64,000 nucleotides of DNA, taken from the NCBI GenBank assembly GCA_024500155.1, contig CM044858.1, positions 37,305,786 through 37,369,785 on the forward strand, read 5' to 3'. The stretch's first letter is position 1. Each line of letters starts with the position of its first letter. Below, one piece after another: positions 11,979-24,483 of the stretch. Under the pieces are notes generated by a model. It did no database searches. It saw only the letters and a program-made list of their open reading frames with translations, and was not told the origin of the DNA. A program made the position numbers and the translations under genes. Origin of the DNA: Chenopodium formosanum (Eukaryota; Streptophyta; Magnoliopsida; Caryophyllales; Amaranthaceae).

Positions 11979-12890
11979 ATGAGGAATGAATGGAGAAGAA
12001 GATTGGGAAATGTGAGGTCCTTCGTGGGAAATGCGACGGGAGGTTTGCGAGGTGGTTCCAATTTTGCAGCTTGGATAGTAGCTGGTACTATGGCCTATTT
12101 TCTCTGGATTAAACCTTCCCAAGAACTCAAGCGTCAACAGGAGGTATCACTCTATTTACGATTTGATAATCACGCGTCGATTGGTGTAATTCATTGAACC
12201 GTAATCATTTTGTGGGTATTTTGTTTAATAAGAATATATTTGTGGTAAAATCACACGTCAATCAGTGTTGTGGACATGTAGGAAGCTATTCTTGACAGAA
12301 TCATGTGTTGATTAGTGTTGAGGATGAATCCATGAGATACCCTTATAAAATCATGTGTCAATTAGTGTTATTGATGGAACCGTAATCATTTTTGTGGGTA
12401 TTTCTTGTCTAATAAGAAGATATTCGTGGCAAAAATACATTGATGGACATGTAGTAAGATATTTGTGACAAAATTATGCGTTGATTAGTGTTATTGATGA
12501 ACCCTTGATGGACATGTAGTAAGATGTTCGTGACAAAATCGTATGTTGACTGGTGCTATGATGAACCTGTAAGATATCTGTGATAAAATTATGCAGCAAT
12601 TAGTGTTACTAATGGACCTGTAATCATATTTATTTTGGGTAATTTGTCAACTAGGAAAAGGCTGCACTTGCTGCTGCAACGCCAGATCCTTACAGGTACA
12701 TTGAGAAACGCAAACCCATTCCTGATCCTCAGGTAATTCTTTTGATTTTCGCCCTTCCATTTTTCTCCATTTTCTTGGTAGCAAAATTAGTGTTGACTAT
12801 GGTTTTTTGGATGGTGAATTAATGCAGGAAACTGGGTTAAGATATGGCAACAAGAATAAAGCCAAGGATTCTGTGAATGAGGATAGTTGA
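11979..12890 (+). CDS. Small conserved single-pass membrane protein of unknown function, three exons, 101 aa
   Basis: Exons 11979-12143, 12655-12732 and 12828-12890 join in phase 0 at GT-AG introns to give 101 codons plus TGA. The N-terminus is basic (MRNEWRRRLG) with a Gly-rich stretch to about residue 27. A single hydrophobic segment, about residues 29-44 (FAAWIVAGTMAYFLWI), is followed by KPSQELKRQQEEKAALAAA, probably a short helix. A polar tail contains DPYRYIEKRKPIPDPQ. I recall similar small proteins in other plants, consistent with conservation, but know no assigned role; an organellar membrane is possible from the basic N-terminus. The ATG at 11979 is the first in frame; the only earlier open codons lack an ATG. 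No clear TATA box is seen. Confidence 0.8.
12165..12650 (+). repeat. Degenerate tandem repeat filling intron 1 of the small membrane protein gene
   Basis: The intron consists largely of diverged copies of a roughly 60-bp unit. Shared blocks are GTTGATTAGTGTTATTGATG, GGACATGTAGTAAGAT and GTGACAAAAT(C/T)(A/G)TG. A longer block, GAACCGTAATCATTTT.GTGGGTAT, occurs at about 12196 and again at about 12378. Copies vary in length, so the array is old. Confidence 0.7.
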
Positions 12891-13649
12891 TACTGTTTAC
12901 AAAATGATAGTAACTTTTGCTGGTGCTCTTAGGTTAGTCAGTTAAATTTTGTGAGTCTATACATGTTGGTTTACTGAGTGGATTATGCATATTCAATATC
13001 TAATTTTGAATGTAGCTTATAGAGGTCGTTGGTGTTTTACTAATCAAATTTATGTTGTGTGTGAAAGTTGTCTTCGGTTTCCTGATGGGAGAACCGTGAG
13101 ATTTAATTTATACATCATGGAATAGAATAAACAAAAAAAAAATGATATTTTATTCACACTATTATGATAGTTTCGTTAATAACTTGTGTATGTATCCATG
13201 TATGATTGTACCATTCCACATGTTATAGGTTGCCAAATGCAGTGTTCAGGCTTGAGTTGTGTGGAGAGGGACATTGTTAGCTCTATATTACATGAAATTC
13301 GGATTCATTAGATGTGGTGATTGTGTTGTTCATTAGTTGGTTTTACTCTTATATTTCAGTTATCAGCTTGTTTGAGGTGTTGCATGTGTGTTGGGCACAT
13401 ACTATGGAAACATATTGGAGTGTTGGTGTAATACAGTCTTGGTACAGTGTACTCCTTTAACAATGGACTTTCTATCCTCCAGCATGAATCTTAGCTAATT
13501 CTCCCTGGAGCATCAAATGCTTAAATAAATAGTAGTCACCTTTGAACAATAAAGTAGGGCTCTGGTCATTTTTCTACTGAGTATAGAAATTTGACTACAC
13601 AACTCAGCAATTAGTATGGAGAGCCATGATAGTCACATGTAAACTGTTT

Positions 13650-16600
13650 ATTTTAGCTGACTAAATATTGAAGTGGGTTTATACATTCCAATGAAAATGT
13701 TTCCATATCATTTTGTGAGGAGTTTACATATATTTGGAACAGCTTGTTTATATAAAATAGGAATGCAGGGTTAATTTGTATATATTTCATAACTACAAGA
13801 CTACAAGTCTTTTGGGTAAGTTTTGGGAGAACAAAAAGAATAGCAATCTTATGGTGATAGACTGATAGGCATATGTCCTTGATTTTTATGGTTTGAGAGA
13901 AATCATAGAATCTCCTGCTATGGATTTTAGCTTTATAAGTCTGGACTCTGGAGGCATTTGCTGCCATAATAAAGAATCGAGTTGATAATGAAAAACAAAA
14001 TTTGATGCTCTCTCAAAAGTATTTTTTCTTGGTGGTGTTTATGTTGGATTGGACACTAAAACCTATATGCCGCAAGGGCAATGGCATATTTATTAATAAT
14101 AAAAAAGCTTAAATAGGATAATAGGTGCTAAGAAATTGGCTCTACTGATTAGTCGTCATAAATCTACTCGGTAGAGGGGTTAGATTCCTTTGTGATTGAT
14201 TAAAGAAAGTTGCTAATGCTAGATTTGTTTTGGCAAAGTAGCTTAACTATTCCAGTATCTTTTACCCAGCATTATTGCTATGTGCGTTATTGAAAACTAG
14301 ATATAATCTAGCAGTATTAGACTCAATCTTGAGTTGCTATAATGGCAAGCTAAAGTATTTTGCTGCCTTTTGCTGTACCTGCAAATGCAAAGGCCCTATG
14401 GTGTTTATTCTTCATATAAGATGTCACGGGGAAAAATAAAATACTTCTGATGGAGCGCCAAAGTGATATGATGTTTAAAGATTCTGAAATTTTAACTTAG
14501 GAAATGTCATCTTTTCCATGGCTTGAAGTCATGAAGTTTTTTCTTGCAAAAAGATTGAATCTACTTACTATTATGGAACAATTTGTGTGTGATTTGTTGA
14601 AGAGATTCTATCTGTTATTGATCTCCATCGATTGGAATAATGAAGTGGGCTTATATATTTGGGATGTTGGGATGGTTTCATTGCACTTACAATATTATGA
14701 GCTGTTTACATATCTTTGGAACAACTTGTTTGGAACTATGGGAATACTGTGGATCATTAGTGGGATTTTTTTTTGGTTATACATATATGATAGGCTATAA
14801 GTTTTTTTATGTAAATTTTAGGAGGAATAAGGGAAGATAATTTGTGGTGATAGGCGTGCTATATTTGGTTGTGGTAAGAGAGAAATGGTAAGATTTTCAG
14901 CTATGGAGTTATAGCCTATAGGTCGGTCTGAAGGGGCTTAAAGGGACAATTTAGCATACCTTGTGCTGGTGCTATTGTATGAAACTATGAGGGTGTTTTT
15001 GTGGTTGCTTTTTTGAACAGAAACAATATCTTTTCTCCTTAGGGGTGATGTGCTGTAAAATGTGCATATGTGAATGCCGTGCTATATTTTTTATTCAGTT
15101 TCTTCTAAAAAGTCCTTGCCCCATGCTTTTTTATTTTTTATTTTTTATATTTTTTCCCTCCTGTTTCTTTTATCTGTTTAAGAGTTTTTGGATAATGCAA
15201 GAAAGTAAAGGTTTTATGGAGGATGGGTTTCTGCCTTTCGTCCTTGGAAAGATAACATAGAAGAGCAGCTGAACTTTTCAGTGATTTATAAAGCAAAAGT
15301 TGCTGAACCCTTAAGTTACTCCAGCAAAGAAATTAATCTATCTAGTGACGTTTTTATAATAAAGAAAAAAAATTAGCAACTTAGTTAGAGAACCTAAACT
15401 ATTTAGCTTATTTCTGTCTTCCTTACTATAAAAATTAGCTACTTTCCAACAGTATCTAAAGTCAATTATGATTGCTGAAATGTCTAGCCTCCGTTTTCCT
15501 AAAGTAGCCAAAAGTTCCTGCAACTTTTCTCTGCATCTTTAGAAAAAAGGCCTATGGTATCTGGATCAAAGATACACGGAACGCGGGACGACGGCGCGTT
15601 CCGCGAACCAGGACGCGTGTCCCGAAACGCGGAACTTACTCGTTCTGGTTCGTGGTGGTTCGCGATCTGGTTCGTGTTTGATAGGGTACCCACTTATAGG
15701 CAAAGGAATCTTCTGTTTTCTTGAGTTTTTAAATTTAATTAAAGCTTCAAGTTCTATTAATGGAGGAAAATGAAAAAAGAAGTGAGTAGAAGGAAGAAGA
15801 AGGGTCCTTGACAGCTTTAAATCATTAAAATAACCCTAACCTAATTTTTAAACATAATGGTGGACCCCTCCCTTTTTATCTTTTCTTTTTACTGTATTAT
15901 TTTATTACTAGCACCTTGTTTTTACTCCATGTAGTCATGTACAGCTGTAATCTTTTCTTTTTATTATTATCTTATTTTTATTGCCTAGTTTTTAGGTATG
16001 TACTGATAGTAGTGTACAGTTATATATTTTTATTAATTTTTTGGTTAATACGAAGTAGTTGATTACGAGTACTTTTCAGTTTTAGTGATTTAGTCTAATA
16101 AATTTAAAGTCTAATATTCCCTCAAAAAAAAAATAATTTAAAGTCTAATAAAAAAGAAAATTCTAATTAAAAAAAATTCGAGAACTAGAGTCATACATTC
16201 CGGGAACTCTAAAGCCTACGTTCCCCGTTCCCGTTCCCGTCCCACGTTCCAAAACGTCCCACGTACCGTGTAACATTGATCTGGATTGTCTATGGACCAT
16301 AATAAAAAAGATAATACATCTGGTGGAGCACCAAATTGAGATTTAAAAAGATTTTCTTAACCCTTTAGTGTGACTATGGGGCTTATTTTGAAGATACTTC
16401 GACTCTAGATACAGTTATGGGACAAACTGTGTGTGAACTCGTTGGATAATGACCAAGTTTAAATAGCCCCTTTGGTACAGGATAATGTACTTGTTTGTAC
16501 TTGCTTCTATTACAATGGGGATTGTTTTGTTAATTTATATATTAAGAGTTAGAATTCACATGCTGTTCAAGAGGGGCTATTTATATTGTTCTTGATGGTT

Positions 16601-16750
16601 GAGATTTGAGAATTTCACACATACTTTGAATGTAACTTGTACGTAGAAATGGGCCTTGTGCTTCATATTACAAAAATCTGGAGAGTTTTAAATGTAGAAG
16701 GATTTGCTGTGGTTGAGAGCAGTTAGCTGTGTTTATCTGTGTATCGGTTT
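13650..16750. repeat. Diverged, partly tandem low-copy duplication
   Basis: Blocks near 13668-13950 and 14640-14930 share anchors such as GAAGTGGG.TTATA and TTTACATAT.TTTGGAACA.CTTGTTT. Blocks near 14430-14620 and 16290-16450 share TGGAGC.CCAAA and TTATGG.ACAA..TGTGTGTGA. Order is conserved, so these look like decayed copies of one longer unit. No coding is recognised. Confidence 0.5.
15567..16278. mobile_element. Non-autonomous hAT-type element, 712 bp
   Basis: A perfect 8-bp duplication ATCTGGAT (15559-15566 and 16279-16286) flanks terminal inverted repeats. The left end starts CAAAGATACACGGAACG; the right end, complemented, starts CAATGTTACACGGTACG; 20 of 24 bases match. Eight-base duplications and CA-starting ends fit hAT. 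Subterminal sequence is rich in short GTTCCCG/CGGGAAC-like words. No transposase is present. Confidence 0.75.
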
Positions 16751-17149
16751 ATGCTTAGATGGAATAATTAGTATGGCTTGGTTGTCATTGTAGGGTGGGA
16801 GGATAAACACTACTGTTGTTACAAGATCTGACTTGAGTGAATCCCTTTGTTGAAACTTAAAGTTGCTGTACCTCTTTTAGTGTATATTATATGATTTTGG
16901 TTCAAGTTTTATCAAGTTGTATGCAAGCTTTAATCAAGCTCTTTATGAAGTATATTGGGTGCCAGACTAGACCAAATGGAAACAACTAGACCAACCAAGA
17001 CAGTCAGCTACTTTTTCTCGAGTGCCAGACTACTTGAAATTATTGAATATGTGATGCGATAACTTTGATTGGTTATAATTTGAGAAGGCCAAGCCAAAGC
17101 ATTACAAGGCATCTTAAGACATGATAACTAAGGGTAAGCCAAGGCATCT

Positions 17150-17900
17150 TAGAGATAGTTTCGGACACCAAGTAGGCCTCTTGGGGTCCTTTGGGAACCC
17201 CGAGCATCACCTTGATGCATAATCTGGTTGTGTCCACAAATGTTCTCCGAAAGTAAAATTTGAAGATTATAAATATAAAATATTAAGCCAATTTTGCAGG
17301 TTTCAGATCTGACGTCAAAAACTTTTGAGAGGGTATATAATGTTGTTTGGAATCATATACATCCACTAAAAGCCCATGGCAGCCTTAAGTTTATGAGTTG
17401 AGGCATTTATGTAACGGCTAAATTGACAATTCTACCTTGTGGGGCCATGGGAAATTACCCTGACTTCTTTTCTTTTTGGGGTCCAAAAAAGTAGAAAAGT
17501 AAAAAATGTCCAACATTGTGGGCTATAATACACAATATCAGACCAATTTCAAAGGTTTCATAATCTAGAGTTGAAATCTATTAGGATTGTAGGGGATGCG
17601 GCAGATGCATCCTGGGGTCATATAGTGCTATTTAGAGCCATATATGACCACTGCTGGTTATATAAAGTCCCCTGGTGGTCTTGAGTTGATGAAGGGAGAT
17701 GTAAGTTGTAAACGGTCAAACGGGCAGTTTAAAGGCAACCACCCAAATGGATTTCGGGGTGTCATGATGTCCATGAGAAGCACCCCAACCTCTTCCCTTT
17801 TCGGGTTCGAAAATGTTGAAAATTATCCAAAATTGAATAATCCACACTTTTAAGCCAATTTTTGGGAAATTATTATAAAATTGAAAATTGTAAGTGAACA
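17150..17900 (+). repeat. Degenerate tandem array, period roughly 260-310 bp
   Basis: Three blocks recur in order: (T)AAGCCAATTTT..GGTTTCA-like words near 17285, 17543 and 17852; GG.CATATA.TG.T.TTT..A..CATATA near 17330 and 17615; and a TTTTTCGGG/TTTTTGGGGTCCAAAAA-type word near 17470 and 17800. Divergence is high. It looks like a relic of a satellite or of a larger family with internal repeats. Confidence 0.45.
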
Positions 17901-19179
17901 ATTGTAAGTGATGGTTTTAATAATCACCAACTTGGCATTCTGAGGTCTTATTAGGTGTTGGGCATTCTTCATCTTCATTGGGGTTGTTGATTGTTCCCAA
18001 ATTCATTACTTACTATAAAATTTCATTATGCTGGTGATTTTGTATGATACTAATATACTATAAAGAGGAAGTTTTACATTTAGTTGGTTAAGAGACTGAT
18101 GTCCTTCCTGTGAGGTTGGTTGTAGTATCGCCTAGCTTTCAAGTTAAAGATCCAGTTTGAGATCACTAACTAAGCATATAATTCTGGATAATCTAGTTTC
18201 TTTCAGTGATGCTCCTGTTTTCTATTTAAAGTGAGATGGTTTTGTCAATGGCATAATAGGAAATATTCAAAATATCCAATCTTTATAGGTTTTTAGAGGA
18301 TGAATGTGACATAATTGGGTGATAATTTTGAGCAATTGATATTCTCGTAATCTTGTGTATAAAAGTGTGTTGTCAGATTCAGCTTTGGATTTGGTTTGGC
18401 ATCTGTAAGAGTGTTTTCTGTTCCTTCTCTTCCTAAGTTTTGATATCACATCACGTCGCTTCAGTCTTTTCTCGTTCCCTAACCTGAGTTTGACTTCTCT
18501 TCTAAGGAATTTCTGTTAGTTTGACGTTTTTATTAGAATGTCTGTCATTCTCTCATTAATTTGGTGTAACAAGGATGTAGAGGAGGTTATGGTTTAGTGA
18601 GTTCAGTGTTATCCACTTCTATGTACTTTTATATAAAAGATGCAATCAAGTAATGATTTTCGCCATCCTTTTGCAACGACATGAATTTTTTTCACCTTCG
18701 ATATTTATTACTTTCCTCACACCAGAAACCAATAGAGACAAATATGTATGTAATGGGCAGTTATAGTCCTCAAGTATAGACTAGGATGAATCCCACCCCC
18801 TACTTCTTTGAAGGTGAATTACTTTCAATATGAAATCTGCCTCCCCATTTCATCATTTCTATGATTTTAACTTCAACAAAATTTTATTTTTTTATAAGGG
18901 TTGGTGGTGCATGGTAATTTGGTTGAGGACTTTAAGTATTCTCTTTGTTGGATGAATTTTGATTGACATTTACTAGATTTTTAACCAAAAAATTCCTATA
19001 TATATATTATTTTATTTTTAATTGTAAAAACTGTTATTTAACAACTGTAGAAATTTTTTTTCCCCTATTTGTTTTACTTCTCTTCCCTGCAGTCTTCCCC
19101 TTTCTTAAGCTATGGTAGTGGAACCTTGCATATTGTTTTGTCAGCAAGTGCAAAAAACTTGAGTTGAATGGCGTTATTG

Positions 19180-19181
<2 letters not shown>

Positions 19182-19215
<34 letters not shown>
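19182..19215. repeat. (GA)n microsatellite
   Basis: An uninterrupted GA dinucleotide run of about 32 bp. Confidence 0.95.
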
Positions 19216-19217
<2 letters not shown>

Positions 19218-22200
19218 GGGAAGCTGCTTAATTTAAGTATTTAGTGCTCTTATGAGCCTAAGAAAATTCTGACTTATGTGGATTTGGTGAGATAGAAATG
19301 AAATCAAGGCCTTTGCTGATTTATATCTGGTGTTGTATAATTGTGAGTTTGTGACTTGGTGACTGAGATGGCCTGTTAGGAAGAAATTGCTGTATTCCTG
19401 TATATTTTGGAGATGGGGATGCAATTATCCGTATTCAGGATTGCAGCATAGTTGAGTTGCTTTCTGTTTTGCTTCGTTAGAGAGACCATAATCTCACAAG
19501 TAGATTATGTATGCATGAATTGATGTGGAGATGGAGAAAGTGCAACATAAGCCTTAGAGCTTACACCATCTTCATTTTCATTTTTATCAGAGTTTATTCT
19601 TAACCTTCTAATAGGTTTTGCTTGCCTTTTTTTTAATCTTTTGTGAACCTCATCAATATGCTCACACATGTTGAATATTAATAGTATTGTGGCAGGTATG
19701 ACTTTTTTTTTTTTTTCCTCTTTTACAACTTTGGACTGGCAACTCTATATCTGCCACTTACATCTGATGCACATAAAATTCGGGAGTCTGCTCACAGGCA
19801 GAAACCAAGTAAGCCTGTTTTGGCTCCTGTCTTCATGTGATGATCCTGTTTATACAAAGCCACAGTTGTTGTTGTGTCCATGAACGTTGGATTAGGAGCG
19901 CATAAAGCTTAGCAGTGGGATTGTAGTCATTGTTTATGCAATTGGGACTATGTTTTGGGATTTTCTCCTTGATAAGTATCGTATTGGAAGGCTCTTGTTG
20001 CCTTTAGTAGAGATATGTTAGGTATCTGGAAACTTATTGATCATCTTCCCTCTGCAAAATAAATTATTGTTAGAACTTAGAAGTGGTTGATTTGACTATA
20101 AATTTTAGCCTAACTGGTAAGAAATGTATGTTACTTGTGAGTTAATAGGAGGTACAGATTCCAATATACTCCGTAGCAATTACTTCAAATAGTTGACAGG
20201 GCAGGGTTGGAGACTTGGAGGGAGGTTTTAAAACCTTTTTTTTTTTTTTTTTTTTTTTTTTCCCGCAATTACTCTGTCTAACTGTGTGTAAGTTCAACAC
20301 TAAAGTAGGAGATTTAGACATGAAAAAGAGGAACAAAAAAGAAAGCAGGTAAATTGAAGAAAAGGGAAAGTTGAACACAAAAACAGAAACAGGTTCACAT
20401 GCTTATGGAGACCTGAACCATGCTGATGCTGAAGGTGAATATGTGTCCCTACTCCCTTGTGATGATGGAATGAGAATGATTGAGATTTGAGAAATATACC
20501 CTGATGGCATTGCGGCATTATGCACTGTCTTTAATATTTTGAGAGATATAAGGACCCCTATCTGTGACTCGACGTTTACACTACTGTCAAAAACATTTGT
20601 CACGGCTGTTGGAAAACCCTAGTCTTATGATTACAATTTTAGGATCTCAATCTTTAAGATGTTTGCATATTTGCATCTATATTAGATGAAGTTAAATCAT
20701 TTTCTAAATAGACGGTGTATATTGTGTTCCGGGGATCTCACTGTAGCTATTTTCTTGCTGTTATTGTTATGTGTGCAGTGTTATGTTTAGCAGACCTACC
20801 CCTCTCATTGTATGTGCATCACCATATTATAGAGGCTGACCTACCCCCCTCTCATTGTATGTTCAATATTGTATGCCATTCCTATGATACCATACTACAG
20901 GCCGAGCATCTGCACAATAGAGGATCCTAACACGCGTGGCTGATTTGTACTTTTGGGCGATAGTTTCGCACGTAACTGAAACTGTAGTGTTTATTTGTTT
21001 AAGGCGACACGACACGAGTGGTAATTGTTGCATTAGATTGAAACAGTAGAAGGGTTGGCTATTGAAAAGTGGAAACACGGAAATTACGGTTATGGTAGAG
21101 TGGTAGAAGCAATGCATGATGATGAAATTCAAAGGGCATGCATTAGGTTCTCCTAATCATGTTAGTTAATGATGATTAAAATAGCCAATTAGGAAGATGC
21201 AAAGTCAAGAGCATACCCCCACCTCATTACATTCCGCATACGACAAAGTAAAAAAAAAAAAAAGTTGGTTTATAAAAATGTGCAAAGTAAACCAAATCAC
21301 AGGGATTCATTTTGTCGGACAACATGCATCGCCACTTGTGTAATTTAATTCATTGCCGCTGCGCCTTACTACTCATCCCATATGCTCCTTTATTTACCAT
21401 TTTCGAGGGCGGTGGACGAGATTTGATCCCAATTTTTATTATCATCCCGGAGTCTTTATTATGCATTTACGAGTAGGGTAGGATTTAACGTCATAGTATT
21501 CAAATACAGAAATACTCTTCTTTATTGAAAATGTTGTCCCGTATTGAGTTGGTATTGAAATGAATTTATTTGAACCGTGAAAATACAACAATATTATATG
21601 AATATATGTTAACTCCGTAATGCTTATGTGGGTAATTATTTAATTTCTTTATTGTGTAGTTTCAAATTTTTGTTTTATTTTTATTTTTATTATAAACATA
21701 GAGTTTAATTATAAGTATTGTATTGAAAAGTGTTTAAACAAATGAGACAATATTTTAGCAATGGATGAAGACTGAAAGTCCTCAGTAATTTGTTTCAAAA
21801 AAAGAAAAAAAAAAAAAACAAGTCGGTAATTATGGCTGTGGATTGATGCTAATAATTATCGTAAAACCCAGTTACTTTTTTTTTATTTTTTTATTTTTTG
21901 ACACAAGTAAAACCCAGTTAGTTTATACTGGGTTTTACTTGTGCTTTCAAGTCTAAACCAACTTTGTTTCCCACACTTGAAGCCGTGGAGCCTCACTGTC
22001 TTTAAAGTCAAATTTAACCCCATCCACAAGTCTTGTCTCAAGATCTCTACCTCTTTCCCCTTCCAAAATTCCAAAACCAATCTCTAAAAATAGTAAGGTA
22101 AATTATAATTATGTGTTACTCCGTATTTATTGTTTTGGCATATTAGTTCAAATAATTCCAAAGCTTGCAATATATGACTCCAAGTTGAATGCTTGATGAA

Positions 22201-23275
22201 GACTATGACCCTTATCCAAGACCATGCTCCATGCCTATCTATAATTTAATAAGGTGCCAGACCACCTTACTTAGAGTGTAGGAAAGGTCCGATTGCTTTA
22301 TTATAAGGACTTTAACATTACGCTAACGACTACTCTCTTTGTCCTATTTATATAAATAGATGTATCATTTTGTTTTTTTTTTTTTCCTTTTTAAAGACTG
22401 TAAGATACGGGGCGTGTCCCTCCTATTACAGGATAGTTGGGGTGAGGATCGAATCCAGATTACTCCTGAGAAAGATGGAGGGACAAATCATCCCTCCGCT
22501 CCTTGATCTACATGTATCATTTAGTTTGATCTACTAGTTTTATGATATATTTCCCCAAACTACCATTGTACAATCACAAAAAAAGTTTAAAAATCAAGAT
22601 TTTAAGTGATCTCTTAAAGAATTAAATATTATGTAATCTTAATGAAATGAAAGGAGTAACAAATTTGAACATATTATCATTTATTAAACTATATGATATA
22701 TTCAATCAACATATCATATTCTCAGATGTAAAATCTTAAAAAATTAGTTACATAAACTTTGTGGTGAGTGTCCCTAGATATCTAAAATGGGTGAAGATGC
22801 AATGAACATGGGAGGGTGTAACATAAGTATAAGATGAGATGGGACTATAGGAGATTGGGAGGATGATGAGATCTTGACCAAGTTCCAATGTCCCGGCAAC
22901 GTCCACGTGGTCTGACACCTCACCACTCTCTTTGTTTCCTTTGACTTTTTGACCGCACGTGAACACGCCTTGCTCCCTTTTCCACCTGGCTTTTTGCCTT
23001 GTGTTTTCTTGTCTCTTTGGACTTTCCTCATTTCCCTCCTTTTTTCTCATTATAAAATTATTTTTTTAAGCTATGAATCACAAAATATAATAAGCTTAAA
23101 GAAGGGATTCATTTACTTCTTTTGATAATTATATACTTGTATGTCATTAGGGCAAGATTTCATTTGGTACGAATTATAAGTGTATGTTAAATAATCTTGT
23201 TAAACTTAGATATACAAATATATAGCTTTTTGAGATACTCCACTATATATTTAAGTAAGAAAATATAGATTTTAA

Positions 23276-23488
23276 GGACTTGTTCTGTTTGATTGAACTG
23301 TGCTGAACTAAACTGAACTTATTGGAGCTAAACTGAACTAAATATTTTATGAGAGAAGAAAATTAAAAACTGAACTCAACTGAACTGAAAATTTTATGAG
23401 AGAAGGAAATTAAGATAAGAATTGAAATAACTGAACTGAACTTATTGAACCTAAACTGAACTGAAAATAAGCGAAAAAGAACAGGCCC
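23276..23488. mobile_element. GAACT-rich MITE, complete copy, 213 bp
   Basis: The ends GGACTTGTTC and GAACAGGCCC are imperfect inverted repeats flanked by a perfect TAA duplication (23273-23275, 23489-23491). The interior is ACTGAACT-type repeats with TTTTATGAGAGAAG blocks. Confidence 0.7.
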
Positions 23489-23602
23489 TAAGACTTGTTA
23501 TCTATTATTTTCACCCCATTTCAATATATATACTCAATACTCTGTATAATATCATTACTAATTGTTGATTGGCATGAGTGTTTACTAATGAAAATCAGAG
23601 AG

Positions 23603-23698
23603 TAGAGGAATAACTCAAGTGGTCACAACTTCCCTCCCGCTTCCAGAAGATTCTGAGATCGATTCCCATCCCCGTCCTTGTGGTTCTCTGAACACCAA
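23603..23698 (+). repeat. SINE-like fragment, copy 2
   Basis: It contains an A-box-like TAACTCAAGTGG and a B-box-like GATCGATTCCC about 40 bp apart, then the same CTTGTGG.TCTCT.AACACCAA tail as at 10170-10275. This spacing fits a tRNA-derived SINE promoter. No functional tRNA fold was seen. Confidence 0.5.
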
Positions 23699-23741
23699 GG
23701 TCTATTATTTAAAAGGGAATATAGTAGGGTTTGATACAATA

Positions 23742-23944
23742 TACTTCCTCCGTTTCTTTTTAGTTGACGCGTTTGATTTAGGCACATATATTAAGGAGAG
23801 GAGAGAGAGTGATAGAGAATGAAAAAGCAAGTGGGGTAGCTTGTAAATGCAAGGTAAAAAATTTACCCAAAAATGAAACGTGTCAACTAAAAAGAAACTT
23901 CCTAAAAAGAAATATGTGTCAACTAAAAAGAAACGGAGTTAGTA
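23742..23944. mobile_element. Stowaway-like MITE, about 203 bp
   Basis: It opens TACTTCCTCCGTTTCTTTTT and closes AAAAAGAAACGGAGTTAGTA, an inverted pair with TA at each end. AGTTGACRCGTTT appears inside the left arm; AAACGTGTCAACT occurs near the right arm and is partly repeated there. No coding. Confidence 0.65.
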
Positions 23945-24231
23945 AAAATTAGCATTAGTTTACTAAATTTTTACAAGGCAACGTTTTTCTTCATTAAAAT
24001 AAAGGGACACAAGGATTAACCTCTATTCTTTTAAAAAGAATGAAGTTGAATTGAAATGGGGCGTACTAAATTAAAATATAGAATTGAATTGATTATTATA
24101 GTTATACTATCTTCGTTTCTTATTATTTACAACAAAAGAATTTTTGTGTATTTCAAATAATACCTCTCCTTCTATCATAAATAATAATAAGAAACAAAAG
24201 TAGTAGCAATGATGATGGAGTTCAACTAATA

Positions 24232-24483
24232 GGGCCTGTTCTCATTGACTGAACTGAACTGAACTGAACTGAACTCAGTTGAACTGAACTGAAATGAATA
24301 TTTTATAAGAGAAGGAAATTAGGAGCTGAACTGAACTGAACTGAGCTGAGCTGAGCTGAACTGAACTGAATTGAACTGAACTGGACTGAGCAGAACTGAA
24401 CTGAACTGAGCTGAAGTGAACTGAATTGAACTGAACTGGACTGAGCAGAACTAAACTGAATTTCAACGTAAGAGAACATACCC
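24232..24483. mobile_element. GAACT-rich MITE, 252 bp
   Basis: It runs from GGGCCTGTTC to GAACATACCC. The middle is almost pure GAACTGAACT/GAGCTGAGCT repeat, more expanded than in the other copies. The right flank is TAA and the left flank ATA, so the duplication is imperfect. Confidence 0.65.

Noticed and set aside
19668..19883. 71-aa plus-strand ORF
   Set aside because: Low-complexity, Phe-rich start from a T-run; no homology recognised.
22400..22520. Possible tRNA-like sequence (GATCGAATCC)
   Set aside because: No acceptor or anticodon stem could be paired around it.
22748..23050. Minus-strand 100-aa ORF
   Set aside because: Low similarity to anything recognised, overlapping frames equally open, no splice or promoter context.
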